Shown here in pieces: positions 12,393-23,470 of a DNA stretch of 64,000 bases (position 1 is the first letter of the stretch; each line of letters opens with the position of its first letter). The position numbers and the translations under genes are program-made. This DNA is from Lepiota brunneoincarnata (lineage: Eukaryota > Basidiomycota > Agaricomycetes > Agaricales > Agaricaceae), in assembly GCA_023014365.1 (NCBI GenBank), contig JAEBUN010000022.1:434001-498000 (forward strand), read 5' to 3'. The notes beneath the pieces were generated by a model. The model made no database searches and had not been told where the DNA came from. It saw only the letters and a list, made by a program, of their open reading frames with translations.

Positions 12393-12571
12393 TCAGAAAT
12401 GCAATCCCCAACCTCCCTGCACTTAGAAATCTGATTCCCAGCCTCCTTATGCTTGGAAATCTGACTTCTGGCCCTCCTGCATCTGGAAATCAGATCCCTA
12501 GCCTTGCTGGGTCCAGAATTCTGTCTTCCAGCACCCCAGTACTTGGAATTCTCTCCTACACCCCTCCAGTG
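12393..12571 (+). repeat. 30-bp tandem repeat, six units
   Basis: Six consecutive 30-nt units, each with a core like (C/T)TTGGAAATCTGAT followed by a C/T-rich segment. Unit starts are near 12393, 12422, 12452, 12482, 12512 and 12542. Thirty bases equals ten codons, so all frames show a ten-residue periodicity. Units differ by point changes, so the array is old. Confidence 0.7.
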
Positions 12572-12772
12572 CAGATGCTAAACCCTCACTGGTACATACA
12601 ACCCTATTCTGAGCCTGTTCCCAACTATATCCACTTTAGGCATCCCTGACACCTCATGGCCTTTTATGTAGAGTAGATTACTTAACTTAGACCTTATGGC
12701 AGGTAGTATAAGTAGTGTAGGCAAGCTCAGAGAAACCTTACTTGATTCTCTAAGGTTTCTCCCTGCTCAAGT

Positions 12773-13000
12773 ATGTACTTGGATAGAAGTCTGGAAATGA
12801 CACTAAGGTTTCTTCCTGCTCAGCTGATGCAATGCAATGACCAGGTTGCCCTTATAGAAGAGTTGAGTCTATTCCCAGAGGACTGGCTGTTGACAACTCA
12901 AATGACCATTGAGGAGGCCATAGGCTCACTACTCACAGACATGACAGCTGTACAGACCCGATAAGCTGAAGCTGAATGGAACATGATGGACACAGTGAAT
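12773..13000 (+). pseudogene. Gypsy-4 gag, N-terminal part
   Basis: Helical, acidic segment (for example LPAQLMQCNDQVALIEELS and TIEEAIGSLLTDMTAVQTR) that runs, after one TGA-type stop, into AEAEWNMMDTVN. There it is cut by LTR-B1. The frame resumes at 24197-24201 with NGIHDTLQNLMDSVG. This resembles the coiled-coil N-terminus of Agaricomycete Gypsy gag proteins. The true start is unclear. Confidence 0.5.
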
Positions 13001-13242
13001 TGTTACCTGGGTTAGGGGTTCACTCTTGAGTAGCACAGCATTCGAGGCAAGATGTCTATACAGACTTGGTCTTGTCCTACTAGGCATGACTTGGAGACGA
13101 TGGAGCACTATATGTAGGTACAGCTGGTTTAAGGACAAAGAGGTATAGGAGGCAAGAACTGTATAACACTAAGATAAGGATACAAGGTATAGTATGGTAT
13201 CCTTATATACTACTATGTGTGGCTATGCTCCTACTATATAAC

Positions 13243-13837
13243 TGGGGGACAGGGTGAAGTCAGTATGTAGACTTCGGGACTGAGGTGGAGTATGTTGGGC
13301 GGAGAGTTGGACTTGCAGCCTCAGCGTATGTGCTGTGCCCTCCTACTGTCCTAGTCTGTATTTCAGGAAGTTGGGGCCAAAGCGGAGCAAGGCAGAAGAG
13401 AGGAGAGGATAGGGAACAGGGAGCTGGTCCACTGCTCAATTTGATTATCAGACTGAGGAGTACAAGCCAAGTACCTATGGTATATATACTACTGGCCTTA
13501 CAAACTATGACTTGTACTGACTATGTGTGGAGCAAAGCAGAGACCAATCTAGTTACAAATGGATTACAAATGGATTATGAATGGAATGGAAATGGATACA
13601 GGTATGGAGACTAATAACGTATCTTGACTACAGATGGGAAATGGAGACAGGGGTATGAGACACCGAGGGTCAGGTGACCACAGCATGTGTGGAGGTGGTC
13701 GTGTGATCAGGGCAGTGGGTTGCAGTCAGAGCAGGTTGGGGCTGAGTTGGAGGGCAGAGGGTTGTTGTGTGGAACACACATGGAGTCAAGAAGCTGAAGT
13801 TTAAATGATTAGACTCTGAGTTGGTATGGATATGACA
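13243..13837 (-). repeat. LTR-C1, 3' LTR of Gypsy-1
   Basis: 595 bp, TGTCATATCC...CCCCCA on the minus strand. It is aligned end to end with 23471-24065. The differences are mainly C/T and G/A changes. The exact outer end could extend four bases (TAAC is shared by both copies). Confidence 0.85.
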
Positions 13838-13852
13838 GTGCCCCCCCTTTAG
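13838..13852 (-). other. Polypurine tract of Gypsy-1
   Basis: On the minus strand TAAAGGGGGGGCAC directly precedes the LTR start TGTCATATCC. This is the standard position for plus-strand DNA priming and fixes the element's orientation. Confidence 0.75.
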
Positions 13853-13912
13853 GGCCGAGCCTTGAGGCCCAAGGTGGTCTAGGCTGGGGCCCATTGGAAA
13901 GTTCCAGCAGGG

Positions 13913-13919
13913 TATAAAA
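13913..13919 (+). promoter_or_regulatory. TATA box of the Gypsy-1 antisense gene
   Basis: TATAAAA, 56 bp upstream of the ATG at 13969, with an inverted CCAAT (CCCATTGG) about 20 bp further upstream. It lies inside the element, not in the LTR. This suggests the antisense gene has its own promoter. Confidence 0.6.
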
Positions 13920-13968
13920 ACGGTGAACTGGTTTGATTCCAAAAAACACAACTTGACTTCTTACTCCC

Positions 13969-15020
13969 ATGAGCAGACAACCCTCCTGACAACCAACCGC
14001 CGTGGAGTGTAAGGCACAATTGTTGAGGGAGAAGGCAGAGCAAGAGGAGCGAGAGCGGCTGGAAATTGAGAGGCTGGAGGAGGAGGAGCAACGAGAGGAG
14101 GAGGAGTGGCAGTGGATGATAGCGCTGCACCAGTGACAAGCAGAGGAGTGGGCAAGAGAGCATATGGTGGAAGATATCAGGCAGCAACAAGATGAGGCTG
14201 CCGAGGCAGAGCATTGGGTGATTCGGGCCCAACTTGTTGCAATGACTATGGGGGCCTCGTTGAGCCATCCATCGGAAGAACTGATGCAGGTAAATACGGA
14301 GGAGTTGGATTCTGAATACATGGATAGGGACAAGGTGAGAGATGAGGAGGAGGAGGAGGCCTCTGAGGATTCAGGGGATAAGGGTAAGGGGAAGGCAAAG
14401 GTGAGGGCGGCCCCATGACAGGGCCATGTGAACATATTTGGGGGCGAGAACCCCTGCTGGAGGTGTCAGTGAGATGAGGTCCTGTGTGAGGTTGCTGGCA
14501 GGTAAGTCATTTTGAGGGTTTCCAGGCTACATACTGATAGTTTTTTTAGTAACACCAGGAGTTGCTGTCAGTGCAGCAAAATGAAGAAACAGTGCAGGGG
14601 TCAAGAGGAGATGGAGCTGAGCGGGGCCGGGGGGATGTCGGGCCAACAATTTGAAGGTGAGTGAGAAGTCCTGTATCATGATGTACACTAATCAGTGGGT
14701 TTGTAGAATTGAAAGGGTTCATCACTGGAAAGCACCAGGAGACCATCAAGAGGGTCAACATCCTGGAGGTGCAGCTTGCACAGGCCATCACTCGATTGGG
14801 GGAGAGGGTGGACAAGGTCGAACTGATGGCTGGCTGCTATAAACAGTTGCAGCATTGGGAAGCGCAGGTGGATGGTAACTGGTCGAGTAGGGGTATTACG
14901 GAGACGGAAGAGTTGGAGGAGTTAGAGAGCATCAGAGGCATTTCGGAGGAGGAGGTGCGAGGTATGATGGAGGATGTAGTGGCACCACCCTGCACCTCTG
15001 GGAACAACACAGGCAGGTAG
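13969..15020 (+). pseudogene. Antisense accessory gene of Gypsy-1: zinc-cluster protein, 3 exons
   Basis: Encoded opposite to gag-pol, between integrase and 3' LTR. Model: 13969..14501, 14550..14656, 14707..15020 (introns 48 and 50 bp, GT-AG), 317 codons. The frame is continuous except for four TGA codons (13987, 14134, 14416, 14470), each a single C-to-T change from CGA. The N-terminus is a Glu/Arg-rich coiled coil (residues ~15-85), followed by an acidic stretch. From residue 163 the cysteines are spaced C-x2-C-x6-C-x9-C-x2-C-x6-C, the exact Zn(II)2Cys6 (GAL4-type) spacing. An extra Cys follows the fourth, and the cluster ends CSKMKKQC. Exon 3 is a second coiled coil (NILEVQLAQAITRLGERVDK) with an acidic tail. 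Likely a DNA-binding regulator once made by the element. The function is inferred. Confidence 0.7.
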
Positions 15021-15078
15021 TTTATACTTGTCCAATAAATTTTTTGTTTCTTGGTATGGTGGGTGATCAGTGGAAAAC

Positions 15079-16626
15079 TCAGAGTGAATGGAGGGGGCCA
15101 GGCTTAGCAGGGTAAGAGGAATGGAAGGCCTCTACTAAATCTATGGCATGTTCAAGCTTGGTAGCCGGTAACCATGAAGACTCTTCTTTGGTGTCTTCAT
15201 AACCTAACCAAATGACTTTGTAGAGGAGTTTGCATGCATGGCACCGATCAATCTTGGAGTCGACAATGCAAGCAATCTCGTATTCTGGTTTGCTGTCAAT
15301 AGAAACTGGTGCAGGTGGCAGGTCCGATTGGGCGGGTATGGTATTAGGTGTGGCCGGTTCAAGCATAGAAACATGGAAAACTGGGTATACTCCATGCATG
15401 GAGTCAGGAAGTCGGAGGGTGAAGGAGTGGGTACCTGCTTGGGCAATGATCTCATAGGGTCCAAGAAACTTTTCAGAGAGCTTTTTGGAGGGATGGGTGG
15501 TGCGGAAGAACTGGGCTTTAATGAACACTTTTTGCCCAACCTTGAAGTCTGGAGCCAGGAGATGGCAGGCGTTAGCGGAGGTCTGGTATTGTTGCTGGGC
15601 TAATGCTATTTCTGACTTCAAGGTGGTATGTAGGTTGTCAAGATCAACTGCAAAATGGCAGGCCTGAGCGGAGGCGAGATCGCATTCAGGATGAACTGTG
15701 ATGTTCAGATGGTATCCTTTATTAGCAAAGAATGGGGAGATACCAGTGGTGGCACTAGGGGCATTGTTGTAAGCAAACTCAGCTAGTGGTAGTAATTTGG
15801 ACCAATTGTCCTGTTGGTAGTTACAGTAGACCTGGAGGTATTGTTCTAGGGTCTGGTTGGTGTGTTCCATCTGTCCGTCGCCTTCTGGGTGGTAGCCCAA
15901 AGTGAAGTGTAGTTTCATGTTGAGGGCTTGTCCCAATGAGCGGAAGAAGTGAGAGACGAATTCGGAGCTGTGGTCAGAGGTAACATGTTCGGGTATGCTG
16001 TGCTTGGAGAAGACGTGGAGGACGAATAGGTGGGCAAGGTTGGAGGAAGTGACGGTATCATAAGTCAGGATGAATAAGGATTGTTTGGTGAATCTGTCGA
16101 CTATTACTAGGATGGCATTGTAGCCAGAGGAGGTGGGGAGTTTTTTGATGAAGTCCATGGAGATTGAATTCCAAGGTCATTTGGGGATGGGAAGTTGCTT
16201 GAGGAGACTGTAGGGGCGGTGGCACTGGGGTTTAGACCTCATACAGGTGACACAAGACTTACAGAAATCCTTGACAAAGGTGCAGACACTAGGCCAGGTG
16301 TATTCGCACCAGATGAGTTCCAATGTTTTATTCTGACCAAAGTGGCCGGCTAGGACATGATCATGCTTGTACTGGAGGACCCGAAGTTGGAGATTGTCAG
16401 CATCAGGGACGTAGATTCTGTCGTCTAGGAGGAGGAAACCTTTGTCATTAACTGACCAACAGCCCTCTGGGCTAGCAAGATGGGCGGAGGTGGTCAGATC
16501 CACTGGTAGAGCAGTGAGGATATCATGGTGTAGCTGATTGAGGTCCATGACTACAGCTGCGCAAAGGGAAGGGGCGTAAAGAGTGGTGGCATGGATGGAG
16601 GCCGCAAGCTGTTCATGAGTGAACAC
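15079..16626 (-). pseudogene. Gypsy-1 integrase with C-terminal chromodomain
   Basis: Inserts element cDNA into host DNA. ORF 16626-16177 carries the HHCC zinc-binding region (H..H...CKSCVTC). A TGA-type stop separates it from ORF 16158-15079, the rve core starting MDFIKKLPTSSGYNAILVIVDRF. The catalytic acidic residues are seen in VDRF, SDHSSEF and QMEHTNQTLE. The usual R/G of SDRGSEF is altered, consistent with decay. The end, YEIACIVDSKIDRCHACKLL through WLGYEDTKEESSWLPATKL, is a chromodomain, which targets integration to marked chromatin in chromoviruses. It belongs to one polyprotein with the upstream RT, and nonsense mutations break it. Confidence 0.85.
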
Positions 16627-16734
16627 AGGCTGGAAGTTGTGCGGGTTGACTGATGCATAGTCGCTATTCCCCCCTTTAGGGTAGACATCCCATCATCTAG
16701 TTAGGGTGTCAGGCTTGGTGCCAAGGTGGCCAGG

Positions 16735-17957
16735 TCAGAACTGGATGATGAGGTGGAATTGGGATAGGAACTTGGACCAACGAGCTTGGCGGCGAGTAAG
16801 GATTTTGGTGGTGCAGAAGTATTCGAGGTTTTTGTGGTTGGTGACTACATCAATAGTAAGAGGGGCACCCTCAAGATAGTGCCACCAGATATGAAAAGCC
16901 TCAAATATCGCCAGGAGTTCCTTGTCGTGGGTGTCATAATTAAGTTCAGCCATGTTAAAGGTGTGGGAATGGAATGCGATGGGGTGAACCTCCCCATCAT
17001 TAGTGATGATAGAGAGGATAGCTGCAAGGGCATAGTCGGAGGCGTCGGTCTCGACAATGATCTGAGTGTCAGGGGCCCAAGGAGTGAGGACAGGGGCGGA
17101 GATGAATGCTTCCTTCAGGGAGTTAAAGGCTTCATGACATTCATCAGTGAAATTCCATTTCACATCTTTGCGGGTGAGGTGAGTGAGCGGAACGATGATG
17201 TTGGAGTAACCGTGAATGAAATGACAATAGAAATTGGCAAAACCTAAGAAGGATTGGATATCCTTGACTTTCTTGGGTTCCGGCCGCTCCTGGATGGTCT
17301 TGACCTTAGATTGGTCCATTTGGAGACTGTCGGGGGAAAGAATGTAGCCAAGATATTCCACTGTGTCAGAGTGGAACTGGCATTTGTCGGGGTGGGCATA
17401 TAGACCATGTTGTCAGAGCTGCTTGAGGACCTCCTTGACTTGGTCACAATGGATACTGTGATTGTTGGAGTATATCAGAATGTCGTCAAGGTAGATAGTA
17501 ACGCAGACATTGAGCATGTCCTTTAATATATCATTCATGAACTGCTGGAAGGTGGTGGGGGCATTGGTGGGGCTGAAAGGCATAACCATCCATTTGAAGG
17601 AGCCATAGCAGGTCTGAAAGGCAGTCTTCCATTTGTCACCGTCAGCAATGCAGACTAGATGGTAAGTGTGATGGAGGTCGATTTTGGTATATATGTGAGC
17701 TTTGTGAGGGGAGTCTAAGAGGTTGGAGATGAGTGGAAGGGGGTAGCAATCCTTCTTGGTAATACGGTTGAGACCTCTAAAATCAACACATAAATGGAGG
17801 GAGCCATCCTTTTTCTTGACGAAGAGGACCGGGGCTCCATGAGGAGAAGTGGAGGGGCAAATGAAGCCAATAGATAAATGTTTGTCAATGAAATCATGTA
17901 GAGCTCCAAGCTCTGATTGTGAAAGGGAGTAAATGGTACCGACCAGAGGCTGACCGC
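16735..17957 (-). pseudogene. Gypsy-1 reverse transcriptase and RNase H
   Basis: Copies element RNA into cDNA. Starting at the LTR-A1 insertion point, the minus strand reads QPLVGTIYSLSQSELGALHD, GAPVLFVKKKDGSL, and the active site VTIYLDDILIYS near 17480-17510. A CGA-type TGA near 17410 (LKQL-stop-QHGLY) is followed by VEYLGYILSPDSLQMD and the RNase H-like domain with VETDASDYALAAILS. The 5' part of the polyprotein (protease) continues beyond LTR-A1 at 19263. The reading frame is continuous across the insertion once one TSD is removed (NLQINLEDSG to QPLVGT). Inactive because of stops and the insertion. Confidence 0.85.
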
Positions 17958-19258
17958 TGAAAAGGTAGAAACTGTCATAGGTTTTAATATAGATAGTGGG
18001 CTTGTTTTCACTAAGCTTAGCCGCAATTCGATAAGCTTAAGCTAATACAAGTGGAATGAGATAGATAATGAACAGTTTCGTCTTTTAGGGTGTTCTGGGG
18101 GTGCGTTCTGACAGCAAAATTCAAGAGAGTAGTGTTTTTAGAGGTTAACGAACAGCCATTGAAGTTATCTTAGCCATACGGTGCAACAATGAAAGGACAA
18201 TCCCTGTCAATTCAAAGTGCGGGGTCTCTGGTCTCTGGTCTCTGGTCTCTGAACTCTGGTCTCTGTCTCTGTCTCTGTCTCTAGCACTCTGGAACTCTAA
18301 ACTCTGAACTCTGGTCTCTGTCTCTGTCCCTGGGTTGGTCGATGACCGAAGAAATCACACTTAACGACGCACACTAAATAGCCCTCTGAAACCGTTCTTG
18401 ATCACGGCTTGCAGACTTGCGTGTGGAAGCGGGGGTGAGACCTCTCTCCTCTCCACGAACAAGTGCGACCGTATTTATATTGTTTAGATACATACGAGAG
18501 ATAGTAAATATGAAATAGAAAACAATAAGCTTAATTGTTACAGGCACTGTAGAACATTTTGGAAGGTTCGGCAGCATTTCTACCTCACCCTGGGTTATGG
18601 GTTTTTCTCTGATTAATGAATGGCAATCCAGCCAGACATGTTCCATGCTCATCTGCATTATTCTGCGTCCACACGAGCACGTTAAGTTTCCGGATCAATT
18701 ATGATCGGAATGTATAGCGGATGGACAATCCCTTGATCCGTTGTAATTAATCTTAGTTAAGCAGTATGCCGAAGTGCCGGGACCCACAAAGCACTTGTTA
18801 ATTAGGAGTCTTTGATATTTCTAGGGTTTTGGGCATTGGGTATTGCCTCCTGAACGTTGGACATTCTGTTCCGTGGTCCGGTCATCATTATTGAACTTGC
18901 TATAGACGTAATACGCCTGCGACAGCCGCTAGGTACATTCTTTTATGTTCAAACGCATTTGGGTTCATCAGAAAACTGCTCATAAGGTCCCTTGATGCAA
19001 CCGGGGTATACTCGATAGGCTATGTAGAGTCCTGAATCCCTCTGGAGAGCATTCTGATAGCTTGGTTCACTAAGCTTAGTGATAATGAACTGGTTTGAAC
19101 ATGTCCAAGGCTCGAGTATCCTCAATTCGGTCAAACTGGCTACTACGGGATATAGTACCAATCCTCTATAGAGTTCTTTAATGATATAGCCAATGATTCT
19201 ATGTAGAGAATCGTTCCGGAGTACGGAATTCATGTATAGGCGTGAAATTGGCATATCA
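17958..19258 (-). repeat. Solo LTR-A1 inserted in Gypsy-1 pol
   Basis: 1301 bp, TGATATGCC...CCTTTTCA on the minus strand. It is bounded by the 4-bp duplication CCGC (17954-17957 and 19259-19262, plus strand). It is almost collinear with the copies at 20290, 39449 and 52483. It contains four TAAGCTTA palindromes (18012, 18032, 18536, 19071), a GGTCTCT/GTCTCT array at 18221-18333, and a reading frame of about 95 codons at its 5' end (minus, near 19235-18949). No internal element sequence is attached, so it is a solo LTR left by LTR-LTR recombination. Confidence 0.88.
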
Positions 19259-19262
19259 CCGC

Positions 19263-19992
19263 TGTCCTCTAGGTTAATCTGGAGGTTGTAAGGGTGATGT
19301 GGAGTGAGTGTGTCAGCACGCAATATACTGAAAACATCGGTGAACTCATGGTATTCCTCAGGGATGGACAAGAGGTCAGCCAGGTCTTTGGAGACAGAAG
19401 AGGATGCGGCCAATGTGGAGGTGGTGGAGAGGTTGATTTGGAATTGTTGGGAGCCAGGGAGCTTGGCAGTGCAGATAAAGGCAGGAGCATTTATTAGGGA
19501 GATATGTGGTTTTGCAATGGGGACAGGTTGGGACGAGGTCCCGGACAGGGGTGGTGAACCTAGGTCAGGAGAGTCAGGGGTGGCCATAGGTGGGGCCGAT
19601 GCAGGTGCGATGCAGGAAGAGACAGAAGCAGGATTCTCAAGTAGGGATGGCCAGAAAGTGATACTGCCCAAAGCCCAGTCAATCAATGGATTGTAGCAGG
19701 TGAGCCAGTTGTATCCTAGGACCACAGAACAGGAAGAGTCGAGCCGGGTGACATAAGTGTCCAAGATAATAGATTCACTGGAGGGGAAAGATACAGGCAG
19801 TTGCACAAGCTCCGTAATGTAGGCATTTGAGGTCCCATCAAATAACCGAAGTTCAATAGCCGGGATGGACAAGGTTGGAATACTATGAGAATGAACAAAA
19901 GATGAGTCCACAAAACAGTGAGTAGAACCACTATCAACAAGAGCTTTGAAAGGAGAAAGAGAAGAGAAATCAGAACTAACTACATTGTCCAT
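19263..19992 (-). pseudogene. Gypsy-1 aspartic protease region
   Basis: Reads MDNVVSSDFSSLSPFKALVD then SGSTHCFVDSSFV, the LVDSGS active-site motif of retroviral-type aspartic proteases. It continues VVLGYNWLTCYNPLIDW, typical of Gypsy protease C-termini. A Pro/Ser-rich linker leads to the RT start (EYHEFTDVFS), cut by LTR-A1. The protease would process Gag and Pol. The annotated open frame runs on into LTR-A1 to 18949, which is an artefact of the insertion. Confidence 0.8.
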
Positions 19993-20289
19993 TGTAGAAA
20001 GTGGGTCTGAAGTGGAGAGTACAGGAGCGGAAACAGAAAGATAAAGAAGTAACTAAAGGAGAAGTTAATGTAATGTGAAAAGTGTTAGGGCAACCTAGAG
20101 GGTTTGGACAACTCAGGGAGCTGAAACGTCACTGCAGGGAAATCCTAAGTATTATTAATCTGTGAGCTAAGTAGGGAGTCCATACCTGCAGGGAAATCCT
20201 AAGAGAATAGGATGAGGGAACCCCTGCAGGCGAAAACTATGTATATACTTGACTTATATAATCAATATAAATTGAACAAGGCTTGACAG
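19993..20289 (-). other. Gypsy-1 gag-protease linker
   Basis: Non-coding-looking sequence between the protease start and LTR-A2. It contains a short direct repeat CCTGCAGGGAAATCCTAAG (about 20131 and 20193) and may include another small insertion. The gag frame on the other side of LTR-A2 does not rejoin cleanly here. Confidence 0.35.
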
Positions 20290-21590
20290 TGAAAAGGTAG
20301 AAACTTTCGTAGGTTTTAATATAGATAGGGGGCTCGTTTTCACTAAGCTTAGCCGCTACTCGATAAGCTTAAGCTAATACAAGTGGAATGAGATAGATAA
20401 TGAACAGTTTCGTCTTTTAGGGTGTTCTGGGGGTGCGTTCTGACAGCAAAATTCAAGAGAGTAGTGTTTTTAGAGGTTAACGAACAGCCGTTGAAGTTAT
20501 CTTAGCTGTACGGTACAACAATGAAAGGACAATCCCTGTCAATTCAAAGCGCTGGGTCTCTGGTCTCTGGTCTCTGGTCTCTGAACTCTGGTCTCTGTCT
20601 CTGTCTCTGTCTCTAGCACTCTGGAACTCTAAACTCTGAACTCTGGTCTCTGTCTCTGTCCCTGGGTTGGTCGACGACCGAAGAAATCACACTTAACGAC
20701 GCACACTAAATAGCCCTCTGAAACCGTTCTTGATCACGGCTTGCAGACTTGCGTGTGGAAGCGGGGGTGAGACCTCTCTCCTCTCCACGAACAAGTGCGA
20801 CCGTATTTATATTGTTTAGATACATACGAGAGATAGTAAATATGAAATAGAAAACAATAAGCTTAATTGTTACAGGCACTGTAGAACATTTTGGAAGGTT
20901 CGGCAGCATTTCTACCTCACCCTGGGTTATGGGTTTTTCTCTGATTAACGAATGGCAATCCAGCCAGACGTGCTCTGTGCTCGGCTGCATTATTCTGCGT
21001 CCACGCGAGCGCGTTAAGTTTCCGGATCAATTATGATCGGAATGTATAGCAGATGGACAATCCCTTGATCCGTTGTAATTAATCTCAGTTAAGCAGAATG
21101 CCGAAGTGCCGGGACCCACAAAGCACTTGTTAATTAGGAGTCTTTGATGTTTCTAGGGTTTTGGGCATCGGGTATTGCCTCCCGAACGTTGGACGTTCTG
21201 TTCCATGGTCTGGTCATCATTATTGAACTCGCTATAGACGTAATACGCCTGCGACAGCCGCTAGGTACATTCTTTTATGTTCAAACGCATTCGGGTTCAT
21301 CAGAAAACTGCTCGTAAGGTCCCTGGATGCGACCGGGGTATACTCGATAGGCTATGTAGAGTCCTGAATCCCTCCGGAGAGCGTTCTGATAGCTTGGTTC
21401 ACTAAGCTTAGTGATAATGAGCTGGTTTGAACACTTCCGAGGCTCGAATATCCTCAGTTCGGTCGAACTGGCTACTACGGGATATAGTACCAATCCTCTA
21501 TAGAGTTCTTTAATGATATAGCCAATGATTCTATGTAGAGAATCGTTCCGGAGTACGGAATTCATGTATAGGCGTGAAATCGGCGTATCA
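20290..21590 (-). repeat. Solo LTR-A2 inserted in Gypsy-1
   Basis: 1301 bp, the same length as LTR-A1 and nearly identical over its length. Flanks are ACAG (20286-20289) and ACGG (21591-21594), a 4-bp duplication differing by one CpG transition. It carries the same four TAAGCTTA sites, the GGTCTCT array (about 20552-20665) and the 5' reading frame (21281 upward on the minus strand). Confidence 0.82.
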
Positions 21591-22019
21591 ACGGTGGTGT
21601 CTGGGTGTTGCACAAGGCCAGGTGTGATTAAAATGAGTGTGGGGAGTGAAGATAACAGTCTGAAGTCTATGGGAAATGGGAGGAAGCAGGTGAGGGTTAA
21701 GGAGGGTGTAGAGGGTGAAGGGAGGGGTTTAACTGGGCAGTGAGGGGACCTCTGGTGCATTCTGGTTATGTTTGGGGTGTAAGCGTTTGAAAGGGGGGAT
21801 GTACAGTGTGCTGGGAGGCTTAGGGGTGTTTGTGGATTGTCCCCTTACAAAAAGAGTTCAGGTCAGAAAGAGCGGACACATTGAGACGGAAAATCTCTGG
21901 AGCACAGCAGAGTTCAATGCAATCCTCAGTCTGTGCAGAGGCCTGAGGACCGCTGACTATTTTTCCAAGCTTGGGAGAGCCGGCGCATCTGTCTCAGGAA
22001 GCTGAGCCTGTCAGCCTTT

Positions 22020-23210
22020 AGCCTTGGCATCAGGGAATTTCTTCTTGTCACAGTTGGCAGCCCTGTGATTGGGATCTGCGCAGACAAGGCAGAGGTTATT
22101 GTCAAAACATCATTGACGTTCCTTAGGGGTTAATTTACCATCCTTACCGAGTTTACTAGTAAGGTCGGATTTGGGCAGGGCCAATTTCTGACTGGCAGAT
22201 GGGTTGGGCAGAGTACCCTTGAAGTTGTTGTTGTTGGGGGTGCTGCCTTTGTTGTTACTGTTGGCAGGCTTGGCAGCAGGTTGGGTGTTGGATGAGGTGG
22301 ATGGGGATGGGTTGCCTCCAGGTTTCCTAGAGGCAGTCGGGTCCGAAGCAGCTTTGGTGTGGGCCTTCTCACGTTGGCGCTCCCAGTAGCAAGCGTTGAT
22401 CTTCATCACTGCTGCTTGCATCTCGATGAAGGTGTCGGGCTTGCCGTCAGGCCGATTGGACAGGATGTCCTGGATGTGGTTGGGGAGGCCTTTGTAGTAG
22501 CAGTGACAAAATACTTTGTCACCCCAGTGGAGTTGGCCAGCTAGGCGGAGAAAGTCGACATTGTAGACAGTGATCTTTTTGTCGTAGCACATTTGGAGGG
22601 AGTCAAGCTACTTAGCAGCTTCTCCGGTCGGATCCGTGGGACCGAAATTGGTCTGCAGTTCCAGGGTGAACTGGTCCCAGTCCTCGATCCAGTCGTGCAT
22701 TATTCCATGGTTGTCAGCCTCGTCAAGGCCAATTTCGAAGTGTTGCTGTACCACGCCTGTAAGGTATGTCAACACGAAGTTGACCTTGGTGGTGGGGATA
22801 GTGAACTGAGCTGGGTTAGTATGGAAGTAGAGTCGGCATTGGAAGAGGAAGGGTTTGAGTTTGGTGGGGTCAGAACCTGTAAAGATGTCAGGTTCACAAG
22901 CTTTGGTACAGGGAGTTTGGGGAGGCTGTGGGGCTTGAGAGTTCCCATGGCTGTCCATTTGATCGGCTATGCATTGGAAAACTTGGAGTAGGAGTTGATC
23001 ATGGTCATCTCAGTTGTTGCCAGGTGGAATGTTGTTGTTGTCATCACCATTGTCTGATGGTTCATCATCGCCCAGGGGCCCATCCCCATTGTGAGGGTAG
23101 TCATCAGGATCACCAGGGTTGCTGGGATCAAGATTGGGGTCAGGGCCATTGGGGGTCTGGAACAGTGAGGGTTGTATATCTTTGGAAAACCGGTCTGGAG
23201 TCGAGGGTGT
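22020..23210 (-). pseudogene. Gypsy-1 gag with CCHC zinc knuckle
   Basis: Capsid/nucleocapsid precursor. ORFs 22958-22608 and 22592-22110 are one frame interrupted by a TAG that replaces CAG (GEAAK-stop-LDSLQ). The capsid part has PDIFTGSDPTKLKPFLFQCR, typical of Gypsy gag. After a Pro/Asn-rich linker and a TGA that replaces CGA, the nucleocapsid knuckle CLVCADPNHRAANC (C-x2-C-x4-H-x4-C) follows near 22040-22085. The N-terminal acidic region extends to about 23210. The start codon is not certain. Confidence 0.78.
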
Positions 23211-23470
23211 GACCGATTGTCGGCAAGAGTGAGAAGCCCTCAGGGAGTCAGGTTGCAGTTCCTTGGAAGGAGGTTGTCAAATGATGCGTTTGCTATGGCA
23301 AGCAGCTGGAGTTACCAGAGTGCGAGTATGGGTAACTGTTCAAGAGACCATGGTTAGAAAAATTCAGAGTGTGGTGGACAGGAGGAGTGTGCAGTCTGAT
23401 AATACTGTTAGAGCCGGTGCGGGTCAGGACTGAAGTGGAGAGTTGGGGTGGTATCCTTGGTGTAGGTAAC

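Noticed and set aside
13809..14435. 208-codon Ser-rich minus-strand frame
   Set aside because: It is the complement of the Glu-rich antisense gene (GAG/GAA runs read as CTC/TTC and shifted to Ser codons); the plus strand has the introns, TATA box and cysteine pattern.
19000..19260. Protease frame of Gypsy-1 extending to 18949
   Set aside because: The last ~100 codons belong to the LTR-A1 frame joined by insertion, not to the protease.
17958..21590. LTR-A1 and LTR-A2 as the two LTRs of one element
   Set aside because: Each has its own 4-bp target duplication, and the sequence between them is Gypsy-1 protease continuous with pol outside A1.
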